A stretch of DNA of 64,000 nt from Candidatus Nanopelagicaceae bacterium (lineage in GTDB: Bacteria; Actinomycetota; Actinomycetes; Nanopelagicales; Nanopelagicaceae): contig VEQG01000002.1 of the NCBI GenBank assembly GCA_018883345.1, positions 1 through 64,000 on the forward strand, written 5' to 3'. The position numbers and the translations under genes were made by a program. Shown here piece by piece: positions 62,716-64,000 of the stretch; the first letter of the stretch is position 1; every line of letters starts with the position of its first letter. The notes under the pieces are model-generated. The model saw only the letters and a program-made list of their open reading frames with translations. It was not told where the DNA came from and ran no database searches.

Positions 62716-63357
62716 ATGAGCAAGAAGATTTTTGCAGAATTCCTAGGAACGTTCACCCTAATATTCTTAGGAGTTGGAGCAATAGTTTCTGGAAAAGCGG
62801 ATTTGATTGGAGTGGCTTTTGCTCACGGTCTTGCCATCTTTGTCATGGTATCTGCACTAGCCGGAATTTCTGGTGCTCATTTCAATCCAGCAGTTTCAGC
62901 TGCGATGCTTATAACAAAGAGAATTGATGTAAAGGAATTTCTAATATATGTGGCATCGCAAATGTCTGGTGCCGCAGTTGCGTCGCTAGCGCTTTGCTAT
63001 ATCTATGGCAAAGAAAACGGTTATGGACTACCTGCAATTGCATCTGAAACCACCATTGGCGCCGGTTTCCTAGTTGAAGTAATCGGCACCGCATTTTTAC
63101 TGTTTGTAATTTTCGGAGTTGCGGTTGATAAGCGAAGCAGCATTTCGAAATTGGCCGGATTACCAATTGGTTTGACGATAACGGCAATTATTTTCTCAGT
63201 TGGTCCAATCACAGGTGCGGCGCTCAATCCAGCGCGCTGGTTTGGTCCAGCCCTAATTTCCGGAGATTGGAGCAATGCGTGGCTCTATATCTTTGCCCCA
63301 ATTTTAGGTGGCGTCATGGCAGCAGTTACCTACCAAAGCATCGCAAAGCCTGAGTAA
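62716..63357 (+). CDS. MIP family channel (aquaporin/glycerol facilitator)
   Basis: This 213-residue, six-helix channel has both NPA boxes: GAHFNPAVSAAM and GAALNPARWFGPAL, the second followed by the selectivity-filter Arg. It conducts water or small neutral solutes across the membrane. The short length is closer to water channels than glycerol facilitators, but selectivity is not certain. AAGGAG ribosome site present. It starts 9 bases after the MOSC stop. Confidence 0.93.
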   Translation: MSKKIFAEFLGTFTLIFLGVGAIVSGKADLIGVAFAHGLAIFVMVSALAGISGAHFNPAVSAAMLITKRIDVKEFLIYVASQMSGAAVASLALCYIYGKENGYGLPAIASETTIGAGFLVEVIGTAFLLFVIFGVAVDKRSSISKLAGLPIGLTITAIIFSVGPITGAALNPARWFGPALISGDWSNAWLYIFAPILGGVMAAVTYQSIAKPE

Positions 63358-63366
63358 GGAAAGATT

Positions 63367-63897
63367 ATGAATAAAGTTGTACACCTAATCGAAGTTATCC
63401 TTTTTAGATCAAGATGGCTGTTGGCGCCACTTTATGTCGGCTTAGTTGGCGCGCTTGGATTACTGGGCTATCGCTTTCTTATGGAATTTTGGCATCTAGT
63501 CACAGATATCGGGCATATGGATTCACATGAATTCACCCTTGCACTATTGGCGTTACTTGATCTGACTTTGCTATCAAATCTGATTCTGATGGTGATATTT
63601 GCAGGTTATGAGAATTTCGTATCGCGGATTGACGAGGCAAGAAATTCAGATGATCGGCCACATTGGATGGGAACCATTGATTTCAGCGGTTTAAAAATTA
63701 AACTGATCGGATCCTTAGTTGCTATTTCAGTGATTGAACTCTTAAAGGACTTCATAGAACTTTCCGGGCAAGACATGGTTCATGACGGAACTAAGTGGAG
63801 AATTTACATTCACCTTACCTTTGTAATTTCAGGCGTGCTCTTCGCGCTAATGGATTGGTTGGCAGAGCAGCGTAAATTTGAAGGAACACACAAGTAA
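63367..63897 (+). CDS. UPF0114 (TIGR00645/YqhA) family membrane protein
   Basis: This 176-residue protein has three or four hydrophobic helices and the family signatures LFRSRWLLAPLYVGLVGALGLL near the N-terminus, LALLDLTLLSNLILMVIFAGYENFVSRID and a central WMGTIDFSGLKIKLIGSLVAIS. Function unknown in bacteria. An AAGGAAAG ribosome site precedes the ATG. It follows the aquaporin gene by 10 bases and is probably cotranscribed. Confidence 0.92.
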   Translation: MNKVVHLIEVILFRSRWLLAPLYVGLVGALGLLGYRFLMEFWHLVTDIGHMDSHEFTLALLALLDLTLLSNLILMVIFAGYENFVSRIDEARNSDDRPHWMGTIDFSGLKIKLIGSLVAISVIELLKDFIELSGQDMVHDGTKWRIYIHLTFVISGVLFALMDWLAEQRKFEGTHK

Positions 63898-63902
63898 TTC
63901 AA

Positions 63903-64000
63903 TTGCTTAATTCCAGGAATAAAGTTGGCCTGCCAATTTATTTGGCTGCTCTGAACATGCGCGCTGGCCTAGTTTTAGTAGGGCCATTGATTCCAATTCT
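63903..64000 (+). CDS. N-terminus of an MFS transporter (partial, CynX/NimT-like)
   Basis: The frame from TTG at 63903 runs to the window end and reads VGLPIYLAALNMRAGLVLVG and then PLIPI. The N-x-R-x(3)-V-x-V-G-P-x-x-P pattern is typical of the first helix of CynX/NimT-type MFS transporters (cyanate, nitroimidazole or sugar-phosphate-like substrates). The start codon is uncertain: there is no ATG upstream in frame, and the AAGGA before the UPF0114 stop may serve as its ribosome site. Only 32 codons are in view. Confidence 0.6.
   Translation, partial: MLNSRNKVGLPIYLAALNMRAGLVLVGPLIPI

Noticed and set aside
1..64000. tRNA, rRNA, insertion sequences, prophage or integrase attachment sites
   Set aside because: Intergenic gaps are nearly all below 190 bases and were read through; none shows a tRNA-like fold, transposase frame or flanking duplication. 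A tRNAscan-SE and IS search would be decisive.

Overview
The window is about 64 kb of chromosome from what looks like a streamlined, AT-rich actinobacterium. The best guess is a freshwater planktonic lineage such as Nanopelagicales (acI). The evidence is: the actinobacterial qcrC-qcrA-qcrB and ctaC-D-F/E respiratory set; several families known mainly from actinobacteria (DUF3000, DUF3043, DUF3046, DUF4191 and the SCO2322-like secreted protein); a PimB-type mannosyltransferase; a PadR-ino1 pair; very tight gene packing with many 1-50 bp overlaps; A/T-rich codon use; and many genes whose start codon lies 6-7 bases after a TANNNT -10 box, as expected for leaderless mRNAs. GC content was not computed and the taxonomic call is inference. 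I saw no tRNA, rRNA, insertion sequence, prophage or CRISPR array.

Layout. 1-6 kb: the 3' end of a probable dxs, a fadJ/fadA beta-oxidation pair, an orphan FTR1 iron permease behind a palindromic operator, RNase D and DUF3000. 6-15 kb: an EamA exporter, a RibD-C-like reductase, pimB, a small two-component system, an acyl-CoA synthetase diverging from an SRPBCC protein and a ROK glucokinase through a mirror-symmetric promoter, a Gfo/Idh oxidoreductase, a PlsC acyltransferase and a Cas4/RecB-like nuclease. 15-26 kb: a LysE exporter, a uracil permease, a PadR regulator with inositol-phosphate synthase, a two-TM actinobacterial protein with a LuxR-type regulator, a crotonase and SDR, a cytosine permease, two MFS proteins and AlkD. 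26-42 kb: the glnA-RDD-DUF4191-lipA-lipB-TIGR01777-sucB-lpd-pepA-gcvT block, interrupted by MMPL, Gfo/Idh and FAD-oxidoreductase genes. 42-47 kb: a cobalamin-riboswitch-controlled ECF transporter operon and an aldo/keto reductase. 47-57 kb: DUF3043, erpA, ctaC-ctaD-ctaF, uppP, qcrB-qcrA-qcrC-ctaE, a receiver-like protein and trpD. 57-64 kb: a DEDDh/GIY-YIG nuclease, an esterase, DUF3046, a LysE exporter, an alcohol dehydrogenase, a MOSC protein, an aquaporin, a UPF0114 protein and the start of an MFS gene.

How the genes work together. The cytochrome bc1 and aa3 genes form one respiratory module, flanked by its Fe-S carrier erpA. LipA and LipB make the lipoyl cofactor used by the SucB E2 subunit, recycled by Lpd and used by the GcvT system. 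Ino1 and PimB belong to inositol phospholipid and mannolipid synthesis. The strongest regulatory find is a complete cobalamin riboswitch (aptamer, L5-L13 kissing loop and intrinsic terminator) in front of a four-gene ECF transporter operon that begins with a secreted SCO2322-like protein. This points to a vitamin B12 uptake system with a possible extracytoplasmic component. Other items of interest are the palindrome over the -35 box of the lone FTR1 gene, three TCGATATATC boxes upstream of padR-ino1, a hairpin that can hide the ribosome binding site of the two-TM protein, and a uppP gene with no standard start codon upstream of its catalytic motif.
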